Shown: in pieces, positions 36,282 to 47,251 of the stretch
How the letters are laid out: each line of letters opens with the position of its first letter
Position numbering within the stretch: the stretch's first letter is position 1
Assembly (NCBI GenBank): GCA_015680685.1
Contig: MNCI01009030.1
Location: forward strand, 52,511 to 116,510
DNA from: Gnetum montanum
Taxonomy: Eukaryota > Streptophyta > Gnetopsida > Gnetales > Gnetaceae
Direction: 5' to 3'
Length of the DNA: 64,000 bases
The notes under the pieces: generated by a model
The model's database searches: none
Told to the model about the DNA's origin: nothing
What the model saw: the letters and a program-made list of their open reading frames with translations, nothing else
Translations under genes and position numbers: made by a program

Positions 36282-37449
36282 GTGGCTCCTCCATAGGTGT
36301 CTTTCCCTTTTCTTGCACTCCAGGTCTTGGGATTTGATGGCATTGAAGTATGGCCTGGAGTTTCTCCTCTTCGGTCCAAGGGTCTTATGCCATCCATGCT
36401 AATGTTTCAATGTTTGATGGAGTCGGCACCTTCCACAGACAGGGTAGTTGCGGGAACATTTGGTTGGCTTTAACATACCACACCGCGAACACCCGTCGTT
36501 CCTCCTCATAGGCTCTAGCTTTGTCTTTGTATTTGTGAAGATTTGTTAGCCGTTGAGCCAAGTCGGTTGCAACATCTTTCTGTCCTTGGTAGCTTGCTTT
36601 TACCATCACAAGTTCAGAATTTGCAACGTCTAGATTTTTTGTCAGCTTCTTGTGTTCTGCAAATTCTGCTTCATATTTAATATGGGTGGAAGCTACCTAT
36701 TTTTTGAGCTCTATTCTTAGGCGCCTTGCTGTTAACATGGAAAGGTTGGCATATCTGAGGTTTGCCAACTGCATGTACTCTGTCAAGTCTTAGATATGTA
36801 GGTCCTAGTTCTTAACTTCCGCTTGGTAGACAAAGGTGTAGGTGTCCAATATGGCCCTCCAATTAGTGTGTTGAGCACTGATAGTATTGATTTGAGCCTT
36901 GGCCATATGGATCTCCTTCTCCAAGATTTGTTTGTACATCCCCACCTAATCTCAAAAGTGCTCCTTTAGCTTCTCATGTCGTTTAGCCTTATTCTGCCAC
37001 ATGCCTATCTTAATTGCTGATTTTTGGCGAATAGCGTGTACCTCCTCCATTGAGAGGATTTGGTTTTCTTTGGCTAAACGGCTTACATCTCAGTTGACCC
37101 GAATGAATTGTTCTCGTAGTTGATGAAAGTGTTCATCGAGAACATTCTTTTGCTTCTCTACTGTGGTCAACCAAAAGTTATTTACAACCAACTGCTTGTT
37201 CTCCTTTTCTAAGGCCTTGAGTGCCTTAAGATGCACATGGATTTGTGCCTGTGATGTGGAGGCATTCCAAACAGTTATCTCCTTTTCTTCTACCACCTTT
37301 TTATTCTCTGTCAACAGTTTATGAAGTGGCTTAGTTCTGAAAGTATTCAGTTGGTTCTGAGAAACCTTTGGCCCTGTATTCAGAAGGTTTAATACTTATG
37401 AAATAGCTTGAACAGAGAAATCAATAGTCACACCACAAATGTCAACCAT
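36282..37449 (-). pseudogene. Decayed coiled-coil ORF, probably retroelement-derived
   Basis: A single minus-strand frame from ATG 37449 reads through about eight in-frame stops down to the gap edge without needing a frame change. The deduced protein is rich in Lys, Glu, Gln and Ala with heptad-like stretches (KALKALEKENKQLV, KDKARAYEEERRVF), so it was a long coiled coil. I do not recognise the family. Surrounding retroelement sequence suggests a gag-like or accessory ORF of an LTR element, but a host gene relic is possible. Confidence 0.5.
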
Positions 37450-38524
37450 GGTGCCTTCTTCTTTATTGTGCAAAAATTGGTACGTTTCCCCTAAGTACCA
37501 GGCATCGCTTTTAGAGAGGGTATCTCCTGCTTTTGCCTACCTGGACCGTACAGTAGGAGGATCTTCTTGATGAACGCTGAATGATTATTCCTCCTGTTCT
37601 GCCTGTTGTTTGGTAGGGTCTTGTCTTCCACCTCTCTGTTCGATCGCACTTTGAGCAGGACCTTCTTGTTGTCCGCGTTTCGGGACCATCTGCAATCACA
37701 TGGGACCAATTGTTAGTAAGGTTGTTATCAAAGTTAGGTTATACCTTACTGCTTGCCTTAATAGATTTACTTTATTTCCATGTGATGTTAATTATTGGAT
37801 GAACATGTCCCCAAAAGATTATAGTGTTGAGTCCTCTTTGCTTAGGTGGTTTCCAAATTTAATTTTCTGGTATAGCTAAGGGGATGAAATTGTTTTTGAC
37901 ACATTTTATTCTTAATTTTAGAACTAATTACCCTTAAATATGTCCTTTGGGAAATGATGAGTTTCAAAAAATTTCAAAAAAGTTATGTGCTATTCGGTGA
38001 GTGCCCCTCCCCCACGACTAAGCTGAACACTCCGGGTTCAAGTAGGTTTAGACAGAATGAAAATCGAAGTACCAGCGAGCGAGATATAGGTATAAAAGCA
38101 AGGGTCTCATAATCGCAAGTCGTAGAGAGAGAAAAAATTGAAAATCTCCCCCGCGTGAATAGTGGAAAATGATTGTAAGTATTGCGGGGAGGTCACGTAT
38201 ACAGATTTTCGTCAAAGTTAGGGCACTTAGAGAATGTACTGAATTTTTAATATTTCTTTTGAAATTAAACGATGTAAACTAAGGACATCTGGACGATTGT
38301 TATAGGGTTCCACGGTAATTCAACTGGTTCTGAAGGCACAAAAATTATGATGGTGTGAAATTTATCAATAAGGACCTCGGATGGTAGAGAAAAAGGCCAT
38401 GTGATGATTCATAGGAACGTTGAATCAGAGGGATAGTAATAAGGGAACGAATATCAATTGAAAAATTAGGCTAAGGGTAAGAAATTGTGTGTGTGAGCTA
38501 TGTCCTAAGTGAAGATTACAACAA
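37450..38524. other. No gene recognised
   Basis: 37480-37710 encodes a basic, Asn/Arg-rich minus-strand stretch in a frame different from the coiled-coil ORF. It may be the continuation of that relic. Near 38085 ataggtataaaagc resembles a plus-strand TATA box. Nothing else was supported. Confidence 0.35.
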
Positions 38525-39270
38525 AAATTACATAAGTGGGTCCTCCCCAAAGCAGGTTCCAACCTATAATGCCCTTGTGTAACCACACTTAAAGTGTCTG
38601 TGGGCACTACAAGGGTTAAATGTAATCCACACTAACTCCACAAAACACACACATGTAAATACCACCATGATGAGGTATGAATTCAATGCTATACAAGATA
38701 CAAGTCACAATTACATAAACAGCGAGATGGAATGAATCAGAGAAGGGATTGCAGAGATTGGGACATGAGGTAACTAACTCAAGGCACAATGAATCCTACG
38801 TGTAAAGCATGATTAACATGTCATTAACTCGTCGTTCCAAGATCATGACCAAGTCCATCCTTCCAATCAGTGACATCGCAATGTTTCATCCCATGATGAG
38901 CAGCTATGAGAGTACCATAACAACAAGGCGTACAATCACTTAGCGTTTTGTTCAAGGGAGGAGTGATTTTTGTTTTGTGACACTTCTCTTTTCTTTTGCT
39001 TTTTTTTTTTTGAATATTGAATCCAGAGGAGCTGCCAACCTTCAAGCATGGGTGCATGTCTTTCCAGTGGGACCCCCTAGAACAGTATTTGATTTTTGAG
39101 TGCCCTTTTTATTACTCTTACTCCCATTTTTCATTAGATCTACAAGGATCTTAGTACAGCCACGTTGCATGATAACTCCCACAGACGTCACCAAAGAGAA
39201 TCCGCAAGTCCGCTTGATGTCACACCCTAATCATTCCCTCTTGGTCCATCCTTCTTCATTCTGGGTACAA
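38525..39270. repeat. Dispersed repeat shared with 54975-55740
   Basis: Short blocks recur in the same order and strand: gggtcctycccaaagcagg, tcagtgacmtcgca, cttcaagcatgggt, tgaagtcacaccct-like. Identity is low and interrupted. In the right-hand locus the repeat lies downstream of a Gypsy integrase on the minus strand, which suggests retroelement 3' non-coding sequence. Long poly-T runs occur near 39000. Confidence 0.45.
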
Positions 39271-39760
39271 TGAACACAAAATTAATTTTTAAGTTTCAAG
39301 AATGTCAAGAATATCACTGTACCCCCGAACAGAACCTCTTATTTGTAGAATGGATGAGTGGGTGTAATGGGCTCACTATCCAAATAATTGATCACCGAGA
39401 CTTGATAGCATAGAACAACACCTCAACCAACGATCCACATGAGCATTTTATTCATGGATGAGATTAATCATAAAAAGATAAAGGGAAAGACACCTATGGA
39501 GGAGCCTATGGATAAAAAGATTACTCATAAAAAGATAAAAAGATAAAGGGAAAGACACCCATGGGAAAGATTGATAAAAACTAGCCCATCCATAAATGCT
39601 CGTGATTAAGTTGTCCTCATTTCAAGGATAGGAGATGAGGGTAGAGAAATATTAATTACGAAAGCAATAAATAACAATTAAAATTAAGTGAATGTTGCAA
39701 TGATGAAGTAATCTCAATCTTTATTACCAGTCATGTGCGTGTCCAAATACGTCACACTCG
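39271..39760. other. Unassigned stretch with a short local duplication
   Basis: Contains two near-identical copies of ataaagggaaagacacc (39478-39495 and 39543-39560). The first continues tatggaggagcc, which is found inverted at the right edge of the assembly gap (about 36284-36312). No coding sequence. Confidence 0.5.
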
Positions 39761-39891
39761 AATAAAGGTTTCATACAATTACAATCATCACACTATGGGC
39801 ATGCACTAGGGAAAGGTTTGAGAGGAAAAACTGACAAAAGGATCCTACTCTAACACTAACTTCCTATTACTTTCCCGTGCGCCCAATTGTG

Positions 39892-39899
39892 TATTTATA
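39892..39899 (-). promoter_or_regulatory. TATA box of LTR-X
   Basis: TATAAATA on the minus strand, in a cctataaatacac context, immediately downstream of the dyad array. Confidence 0.55.
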
Positions 39900-39917
39900 G
39901 GCTCACACGGGAACAGC

Positions 39918-40007
39918 GATATCGTGTATCCGATATCACTTGTCAGGCCGCAATATCGTGTACCCGATATCGGAACTCATTAGACCTGATATCTTGTACT
40001 TGATAAC
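39918..40007 (-). promoter_or_regulatory. GATATC dyad array in LTR-X (three sites)
   Basis: GATATC-GTGTATCC-GATATC at 39918-39937, AATATC-GTGTACCC-GATATC at 39952-39971, GATATC-TTGTACTT-GATAAC at 39988-40007. Centre spacings are 34 and 36 bp. The first site is separated from the minus-strand TATA box by 18 bp. Confidence 0.7.
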
Positions 40008-40558
40008 AGGGGTTTGATAACCGCACCTGAGAAACCATGATTCATCAATATCCATGTTGATGACATTTCTATATGCTCTAATATTCCCTTTATGCTCCAA
40101 TGCTCTAATGCTTTACTTTCTCCTTTTAAAATGGGGTTGAATATTTTAAAGTCCTTATGCTCATTCTGCAAATGAAATATAAATCAAAAAAATATTTGAG
40201 GAAAATAAATTATATTATTTCAACAACTCGTCTTAATCTTTAGGTCATGAAAATAGGTGAATTAAAGGTCTACCAACCACTAATCACCAATCCTAACTAA
40301 CTTTACACAAAGTGTAACACATATCTGGTTATCTAAGTGAAGGTAGAACAAATCCTTTTCCCACTTGTATTACCAAAATATTTTAATTGCCTAAATTAGA
40401 CATATAAATTAAATAAATAAAGAGAAAGAAAAATAAGAAATACGAAGTAGAAGTAAAGTTAAGAAACTCCCTAATTTTTATCAATCTTTGGGATCAAGAA
40501 ATGTAGTTGTACTTCTGCAATAAGGACAATATAGTTGAATGGGCTAGTTTGGGATGGT
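40008..40558. other. No feature recognised
   Basis: AT-rich, with no open frame of note. Confidence 0.4.
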
Positions 40559-41103
40559 AGGACTCAATCTTGCTCCTCAACTTCTTCCTTAGGAATTAAC
40601 TCTAATAGCTTAGTAACTTGGAAGAATTGGGTATCATACTAAATGTAATCTAAAGTCTCAATAAAGAAAGATGTTAACTCATCTTCAGTAATCATGATAA
40701 CATAATTGGTGAATTGTGGTTCTTGATGAATATGATCCATTAGCATTATTTGTTCTTGTATTCTGCAATTTGACTTATCTACTGAGGATTTGAAATAGGC
40801 AGAGTATGCATTGGCCAATGAAATGATATGATGAACTAATGGAAACATCTTCTTCAAATTAGGTTCCTCTTTCAAAGGCTCTTTCACTCTTTCATATTTT
40901 TAGATTTGATGAACTCCATTAATAGCTTTTGAATTAAAGTCTTCACATAGGTGAATGATACTATTTAGGAATAGCTTATACTTTAAACTTTTCTTGATTC
41001 GGTTAATCAAGTAAAATACATGACAAAGTCTAACATCTAGATATGTTGCATTAATGATTAAAGGTGTGTTGACCATACATACACATCTTCCTGATGATTG
41101 CAT
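40559..41103 (-). pseudogene. Decayed ORF of unknown function
   Basis: One minus-strand frame runs from ATG 41103 to about 40559, with stops at 40900-40902 and 40639-40641. The deduced protein has a Cys-containing N-terminus (SSGRCVCMVNTP), then mixed hydrophobic and charged sequence without a domain I recognise. Continuity of sense across the stops in one frame suggests an old coding sequence. Host gene or retroelement origin is undecided. Confidence 0.35.
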
Positions 41104-42072
41104 TTTAAGTACTAATGCTAAGGCTATGTGACTTCTTTGGAATCTTGATCATTCTTTCTTCCTCATGATAGTCTAAATATACATGGGTATCGACGCTCAT
41201 GCTAGTCTAAGGCCCAAGGTGAACATCGTAGGTGCCATCTTTCATTGGTTTGGGACCTTGCAAAAACATTGTATGTTATGACCTTCATGCTTATACTTGG
41301 ATTTGCTCTTGGTTCATTTCTTCTCACATGTATCATATACCTTGTCAGGACAAGGTTATAAATTTTCATGATGGTTGATGTTTGTTGTCAAATGATTTGG
41401 TTGCAGGCTAGATTGGTATAAATCTTTCTTGTCGTTTCCTAGTTTTCCAATTGCTTCTCTAACTGCTTGATTTGTTGGGCCAACAAACATTTTCTACACT
41501 CTCAATGACCTTTCTATTTCCCTTAGGACACGAACTTTGGCAATGTTATTAATGACACAATAGAGGTTAGTGGGCTAAGTCTAATTATAGCATAACCTAA
41601 CCACTTAATCCAAATGTCTAAGATAGCCAAAAATATTAGATTCTTTAGTCTTAACCATTAGATTGCTAGATCAAGTTAGTTGATCTAGTTTATGGGCCTA
41701 ATAAGGCACGATGTGAATTATTGTCTAATTATTACTTTCTCAAATAACTAGTTGGATATCACCATTGGATTCAAAAGGTTGAAAGATGTTAGAAACAACT
41801 ATTCATATGTTAAAAATGAACATAAAATGCATGAGTTATGCTAAATCTAACAACTGAGGCTCTTCGAGCACGATTTAAGGGCAAAGATTAAAAACCAAGT
41901 TTTAGAGCTACATGGGATAGACTTGACTTCACCATTATATTTGAAAAGGTGAAATTTGCTAGAACTAACTCTTTGTTCATTAAAAAAGGCTTTCAAGATC
42001 AAACGTTATGGGCTTTCTAAGTTGAGCATTTGGGCATGAATTTTAAGACTTCTCAAGAGGTCACTCATCCCA
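41104..42072. other. Spacer left of copy B, no gene recognised
   Basis: AT-rich. The last bases (to 42072) may still belong to the duplication, but the matching part of copy A is outside the window. Confidence 0.45.
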
Positions 42073-42256
42073 ATACTACTCTAAGACTAGTATGCTTAAT
42101 TATAGAATTCTCAATTCTCGCACTGCCAACCTATCAATTTGACCATAATTGATAATTTAAATTTTGATTTTTAAATTCAAAATTTTTCTATGGATGAACC
42201 ACTTTTTGCAATCAGACCTTTTTTTCCCATCCGTTGCCAGATTTTTTCCCAATAGA

Positions 42257-42783
42257 CGGTCATGACCTATGGTGCAGACAACCACTAGCTAGCAGGGGCC
42301 TACGGCCATTTTCGTTGCTAGCCGACAGGGAGTTGCGGTAATCTTGAGCATTGGGGAGCAGGGGCCTATGGTGTTCACGGTGTATGCAGACATGGGTTGT
42401 GTAGCTGCTAGGCACGGCACCAAACTGCAGGGGCCATGGGTGCTGTCAGAGTAAGCAGGGACAGCCACAATGGCATAGGAGGGCACACGCGGTGCTTGGT
42501 CACTGATGACCAAAGACGGGAGACGGGAGTGGGACTGGCAGGGATGGAGGAGGATGACACGTTTTAGCTATAGCTACTGGTGCTGATAGCTCGCCAAAAG
42601 ACTTGTGTTGTGCGGCTTTGGATGCGGCCTGGGCTAGCTGCCATGTGTGGCGCTCAAGCCTTGTTGCGATGCTCCACGGTTGGGCTTGGCGTGGCCTTAC
42701 TATCTCGTGGCGTGGCTGCGTTGCACTTTGCAGCATTTGGGTTGTACCATGCTGCACGGTGGCCGAAATCCCTAAGGTCTTTT
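42257..42783. other. GC-rich island of unknown origin (copy B)
   Basis: Counterpart of 185-705, differing by a few substitutions and a shorter T run at its right edge. The composition shift is as sharp as in copy A. No supported coding sequence was found. Confidence 0.5.
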
Positions 42784-42852
42784 TAAGTGTTAAAAGTTTT
42801 TATATTTTAACATATATATATGAATTGCATTAGTTGATTAAGCACACCTAAG

Positions 42853-42980
42853 CAAGTTGGGTTGGTTGCTAGTGGAATAAGGGTTGAATTTTGGGCTTGG
42901 TACTTGTAGGTCATGGGTTTGACACCTTGTTTTAATTTTTAAAATTAATTTCAATTTAAAACATTAATTTTTTTTACATT
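42853..42980 (+). repeat. SINE-like sequence (copy B)
   Basis: Duplicate of 781-905 with the same A-box-like and B-box-like blocks (about 42860-42880 and 42914-42926) and an AT tail. It is shared because of the segmental duplication, so it gives no independent evidence of mobility. Confidence 0.3.
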
Positions 42981-43464
42981 TTAATTTTATTTAATGCACT
43001 CTCTATGAGAAACTCCTAATGGCTATATCTCCAAAAGTGTAACTTTGTTTAAGATGAAATTTATAGTGTTAGAATTGTAGTGCGTCTCGAAGAGTCCTAC
43101 ACATTGGACATGCCTTTGGCGGAAAAGTACAAAGTTTAATTTTTATAGTTTTGGAAGACTAAAATGACATATTTTGCTATGCCTTTGGCGGAAAAGTACA
43201 AAGTTTAATTTTTATAGTTTTGGAAGACTAAAATGACATATTTTGCTAATTTGGCATTACTTGGCTGACACATAAATGACATGGGAGCTTCTATGGTTCA
43301 TCCATGAAAGTTGCTCGAAAGGAACCTTTTTGGTTACATGGACATGATGCACATCTGGCGATGGTTTGTGATTCTCCTTAATTTGTGACTCATGGTTCAT
43401 CTTAGATTGTAGTTGGCCCTTGATTCTTATTGGCTCGTGGGTCATGATTTACTTTAATACCAAT

Positions 43465-43945
43465 TGTGACATCTCATTCTTAGATATCATAACAAATGTC
43501 AAATATATGTAATATTCGATATTATGCATGAAGAATGTAACTAGGAAAATGCAAAAAGATATGAAAAGAATGCTTTATTAATTCTTCAGCATCTATATCT
43601 TAGAGGCAATCCAACACTTCCACCATGGTTAGATTTGTAACTAAACAAAAGGGATGGCTAGTCACTTTCTTGTTCCACTTTACTTGACACTCTTTACTCG
43701 CCTTTACTTTAGTGACTCTGTAACTCCATATTGACACGTTCTTTAATTTGTGGGTACAAATACCTTAGGCCAACCCCCTAAAAGTCACTCCACAAAAGAT
43801 GCCAATTATTACAAAGTACGGCTTTGGGTCTCATTACATCTTGTCCTTTTAAGTAATTACTTGTCTTTTCAAATTTTATTACAATAATGATATCATTTAT
43901 TACAAAGCCATGGTAAAATGGATCCATTTGAATGGGGAAGTCACA
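43465..43945. mobile_element. Solo-LTR-like element (copy B)
   Basis: 481 bp starting TGTGAC and ending GTCACA, flanked by caat on both sides (43461-43464, 43946-43949). The two ends are imperfect inverted repeats of about 17 bp (TGTGACATCTCATTC against TGTGACTTCCCCATTC), which is longer than the usual TG/CA of an LTR. Internal blocks match the Gypsy LTR at 34063-35040. The best reading is a solo LTR. The 4-bp flanking repeat leaves room for a TIR-type element. Confidence 0.45.
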
Positions 43946-44361
43946 CAATGAATCTTACTATTATGGAGAAATCATAGATCCTCCACCTTATTCACTTTCA
44001 AATCATATCTCATGTCTCAAAGTTCAAGTTGGATACTAATCAGTTGATTAATCTGTTGCAATACATGAGTTCCAGCAATCTTCCTCAACACAAGTCTCCT
44101 CACAAGAAGAATTTTGGGTGTTTTCTGCTTTGTTTGATTTTCTACCACTCTTATTTGCTCCCATTTTCAGTTGATTCTTGGTGGCTGGTAGATCTCCAAA
44201 TTGTATTTCTCCTTTGTGTGGGATCAATTGTTTGTAAAGATGTTTCCCTATGTAACATCCCCTATTCATTATGTTTCCTTTTCTTTTTATGTTTAGTTTA
44301 AATGTTTTGATATTGAATATGTATTTAACAATTCTAGTTCATCGTCAATATTTGTATATGT

Positions 44362-47230
44362 GAATCATAGCATCAACATTAATGGCTTTCACACAGGAGC
44401 CAAATGGGCAACTGCTGTGTTAGGCTGTTAGCGGACACTGCACATATTATAATTCGTCATTGATAAAAACCAGAACGGAATGAAGCCAAGGCATTTACAG
44501 CTTGTAAATTTGGCTTTTGGAGGTTCTCTTCCTCATTCCGTCTTATTTTGATGCCACATTTGGCGGAGATTTGTGGCTGAAGATGCAGGTTTTCTGACGG
44601 GTCTTTTGTGAGAAGTGCAGACGCCATGATTTGCAGGGTCGTAGAAGAGGGCTGAATTTGTTTTCTACTGATATATGATCCAACCTCATCAATGCCATTG
44701 GGAAGGCAATATTAACAATCTCACAGGGTCACCCACTGGTGCCTGGACATGTCTGGGTTTAGATGAACAGAGGCTGTTTGTGGATCAGGAAGCAGCTCAG
44801 ATGTTACAAGTCAAGCTTTAATTGCTACACATCTTGATTTTTGGGGTTCTTGATAGTAATCAAATATTGATCTTGTTTTTCGGCCCTTCTTTTCCATCCT
44901 CAGAATAGCCCAGCAGCCTCACCATGGCTTCAAAATCCGCATTCTATATACTAGCCTGATTTCATTTTCGATATGCATATGAACGATTTTTTTTTATATT
45001 AGTATGATTTTTATTATATTACAGTCTTAAAAACCGTTTTCGCTTGAATCCTGTTTGAAAGTATGTTTATATATAAATAATTAAATATAAACATAAATCT
45101 CTGTTTGCTTTCCATGTATGAGTTTCATTGGGCATTTGGACTGTAGAACGAGTCTTGAATTTAATACCAATATTGCAAAATTTTCACGTAAATAGAAATT
45201 GTAGAGGGATTGTTATTTGTTGTTTCGATAAAAATAACAAGATCCAATAAAGTTGAAAGAAAGAAATTGGACACTTTAATGAATTTGTTGTGACTTTAAA
45301 AGTAAGGGAAGTAAAGTTGATTGCCCAGCATGAAAGGGGCATAGAAAAGCTTTTGGAGTTGTATGCAATTAAGCCTATAAAATATAATCATAGGAGTCTG
45401 CAATAATATTTTGCAAGAGAGAAAAATCTTCTATTAGTCATAATTTTTTAATACAAAGGTTGATAGCATGTTTTAAACTGAGAAATTAGTTGTTACCTAA
45501 CTATATGTTTGTCAATCACACCTCAAACCTCAAATTATCCCCATCAAATTAGCCTTCAAATAATCAATTCTTGATATATCTTTCAACGAGATGGATCTAG
45601 ATCCTCAACCTGATGCAATGATTCATTCAATTATTCAATTGCCGATGCTATGCTTTTCTTTGGAGATGTTTATTGCAGTTTGGATCTCCTTTGCCGTTGT
45701 AAATACTATGTTGCCAAATTTCAATTATAATTTGCAGGGTGCTCCCTGCACTCCTGTTAACAGGTTGCTGACACAGCCAAATAAAATTTGAGTTTTTCCT
45801 TTTGTAGATTTTTTTGGCACAGCCAAATATATCTTAAGTTTTTCTCAAACTTGTGGTTATTGTATAATTAGAAAAAATTAAAGAATTCAAAAAATTAAAA
45901 GTGAAATCAACGTTGTAGGTAGAAGAAAAACCATAAAGATTTATAATAAAACTAGAGGATAGAAGTAAGAGCATAATTGAAAATCCAAACTATTAAAAAT
46001 CAAAAGCAGTGGAAAATACTAGGCAAAATCAGGTTACTGTTTAAAAGAAACTCAGAAGGTTAAAAAAAATTTCTCAGGACAGGTCGTGGTAGTGTGGCTG
46101 CAGTCAAACTTGACTAAGTTCCTGCTACTTGAAAACAAAGCACTTTGCCTTCACTTTAAATAGTTCTTAATGAAAGTTAATTTATTAATTTTACATGTAA
46201 ATAGAATTGAGTAAATTTTAACCAGTCGTGATCTCAAATTTCAACTATATGATTAGAATCAAGGAGTAAATTTTAACCGATCGCGATATCAAATTTCAAC
46301 TGTGCTCTTGCTTCTGTTGAATAGTTTTAAATAAATCCTCATAGTTTTCTTTTCCATTCAATATTGATTTCTCTTATCTTATTTTGATTACTATATTTTC
46401 ATTTAGTTGTCCACTGATATAAAGAAATTATAAGTTTTATTACGATGTGCCAGAACAATAGAAGTAAAAATTTTATTTTGCTCTGCTAGAAAACATATAA
46501 TAGGCAGTGAGGCGACACACGAAAAAATGTCATTTAAATTTAACATGACAGTTATAAGGTCAAAGGAGATCTGATGAGAATAAACAGCTCCCTCTTCTTC
46601 CAAGTTCGACGCCCGGTATACTCAAACAACAAAGCAAAATGCCTAAGTTTGAATTCACTCACCTCATTGCCAAAATGCGTACGGCAGATGACATCCTTGC
46701 AATACCAAAACTTAACTTCTTATTTTTGCAATTTTGCGACAAAAGCTTGTAATTTTAACTATATAATTAATACGGAAAAGGTAAATCCAGTGGAATAATA
46801 CTCTTATGCAAGGAAATACACAGGTGTTCTGATTTGAAAACAGATGATAGACTAGTCGAGTTGGGTGGAAAATATGCATGTGAAGTCCAGAAACAAGCAC
46901 CGACAATCCAAAGAATTTGGTGAAATTAAATGGTCCAATGAGAAACAAGGTTGTTCTGTTTCACAGTTACTGATATATTTTAATGAAAACATGAAAACAT
47001 GGCAGGTTAAATTTAAGAATTAAAAAAACATTATACAAGGGAGGCCGATCTTTTTGCAGATCAAAATCGAAAACATATTTTGCAGAACCAATTTGAAAGC
47101 TGCAAGAAACAGAAGTGACTTGATTATATTGCTGGAAATTTAGACCAAATGCTGAAAATTAATACACTCAGAATCGGGAACATACACCTTGGGGATTTTA
47201 TAAAAGGAAAGTAGACTAGGTCTTGACAGC
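44362..47230. other. Intergenic region downstream of RLP-B
   Basis: Collinear with 7767-10690. Apart from the small open frame at 45591-45791 it is AT-rich with no supported gene. Confidence 0.6.
45591..45791 (+). CDS. Small ORF, possible gene fragment, 66 aa
   Basis: The frame contains a hydrophobic segment (LPMLCFSLEMFIAVWISFAV) followed by NTMLPNF and a Pro/Gln/Asn-containing tail. The equivalent region of copy A (about 9014-9210) has a changed start context (ttggatctagatcc) and other substitutions. I recognise no family. It may be a chance frame or the relic of a membrane protein. Confidence 0.2.
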   Translation: MDLDPQPDAMIHSIIQLPMLCFSLEMFIAVWISFAVVNTMLPNFNYNLQGAPCTPVNRLLTQPNKI

Positions 47231-47251
47231 TTTGTGGAGCAGACTGATTAA

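Larger units (their letters stand above)
39761..40007 (-). mobile_element. LTR remnant with dyad-bearing U3 (LTR-X)
   Basis: Read on the minus strand: three GATATC dyads, then TATAAATA (39899-39892), then tttattcgagtgtgac and a transcribed-region-like stretch comparable to ttattcgagcattgtg in the Gypsy-2 LTR. Together these look like U3 and R of an LTR of the same group. Left end not determined. No adjacent PBS was recognised. Confidence 0.55.

Noticed and set aside
35767-36402. Open frames across the N run
   Set aside because: They are artefacts of translating unknown bases.
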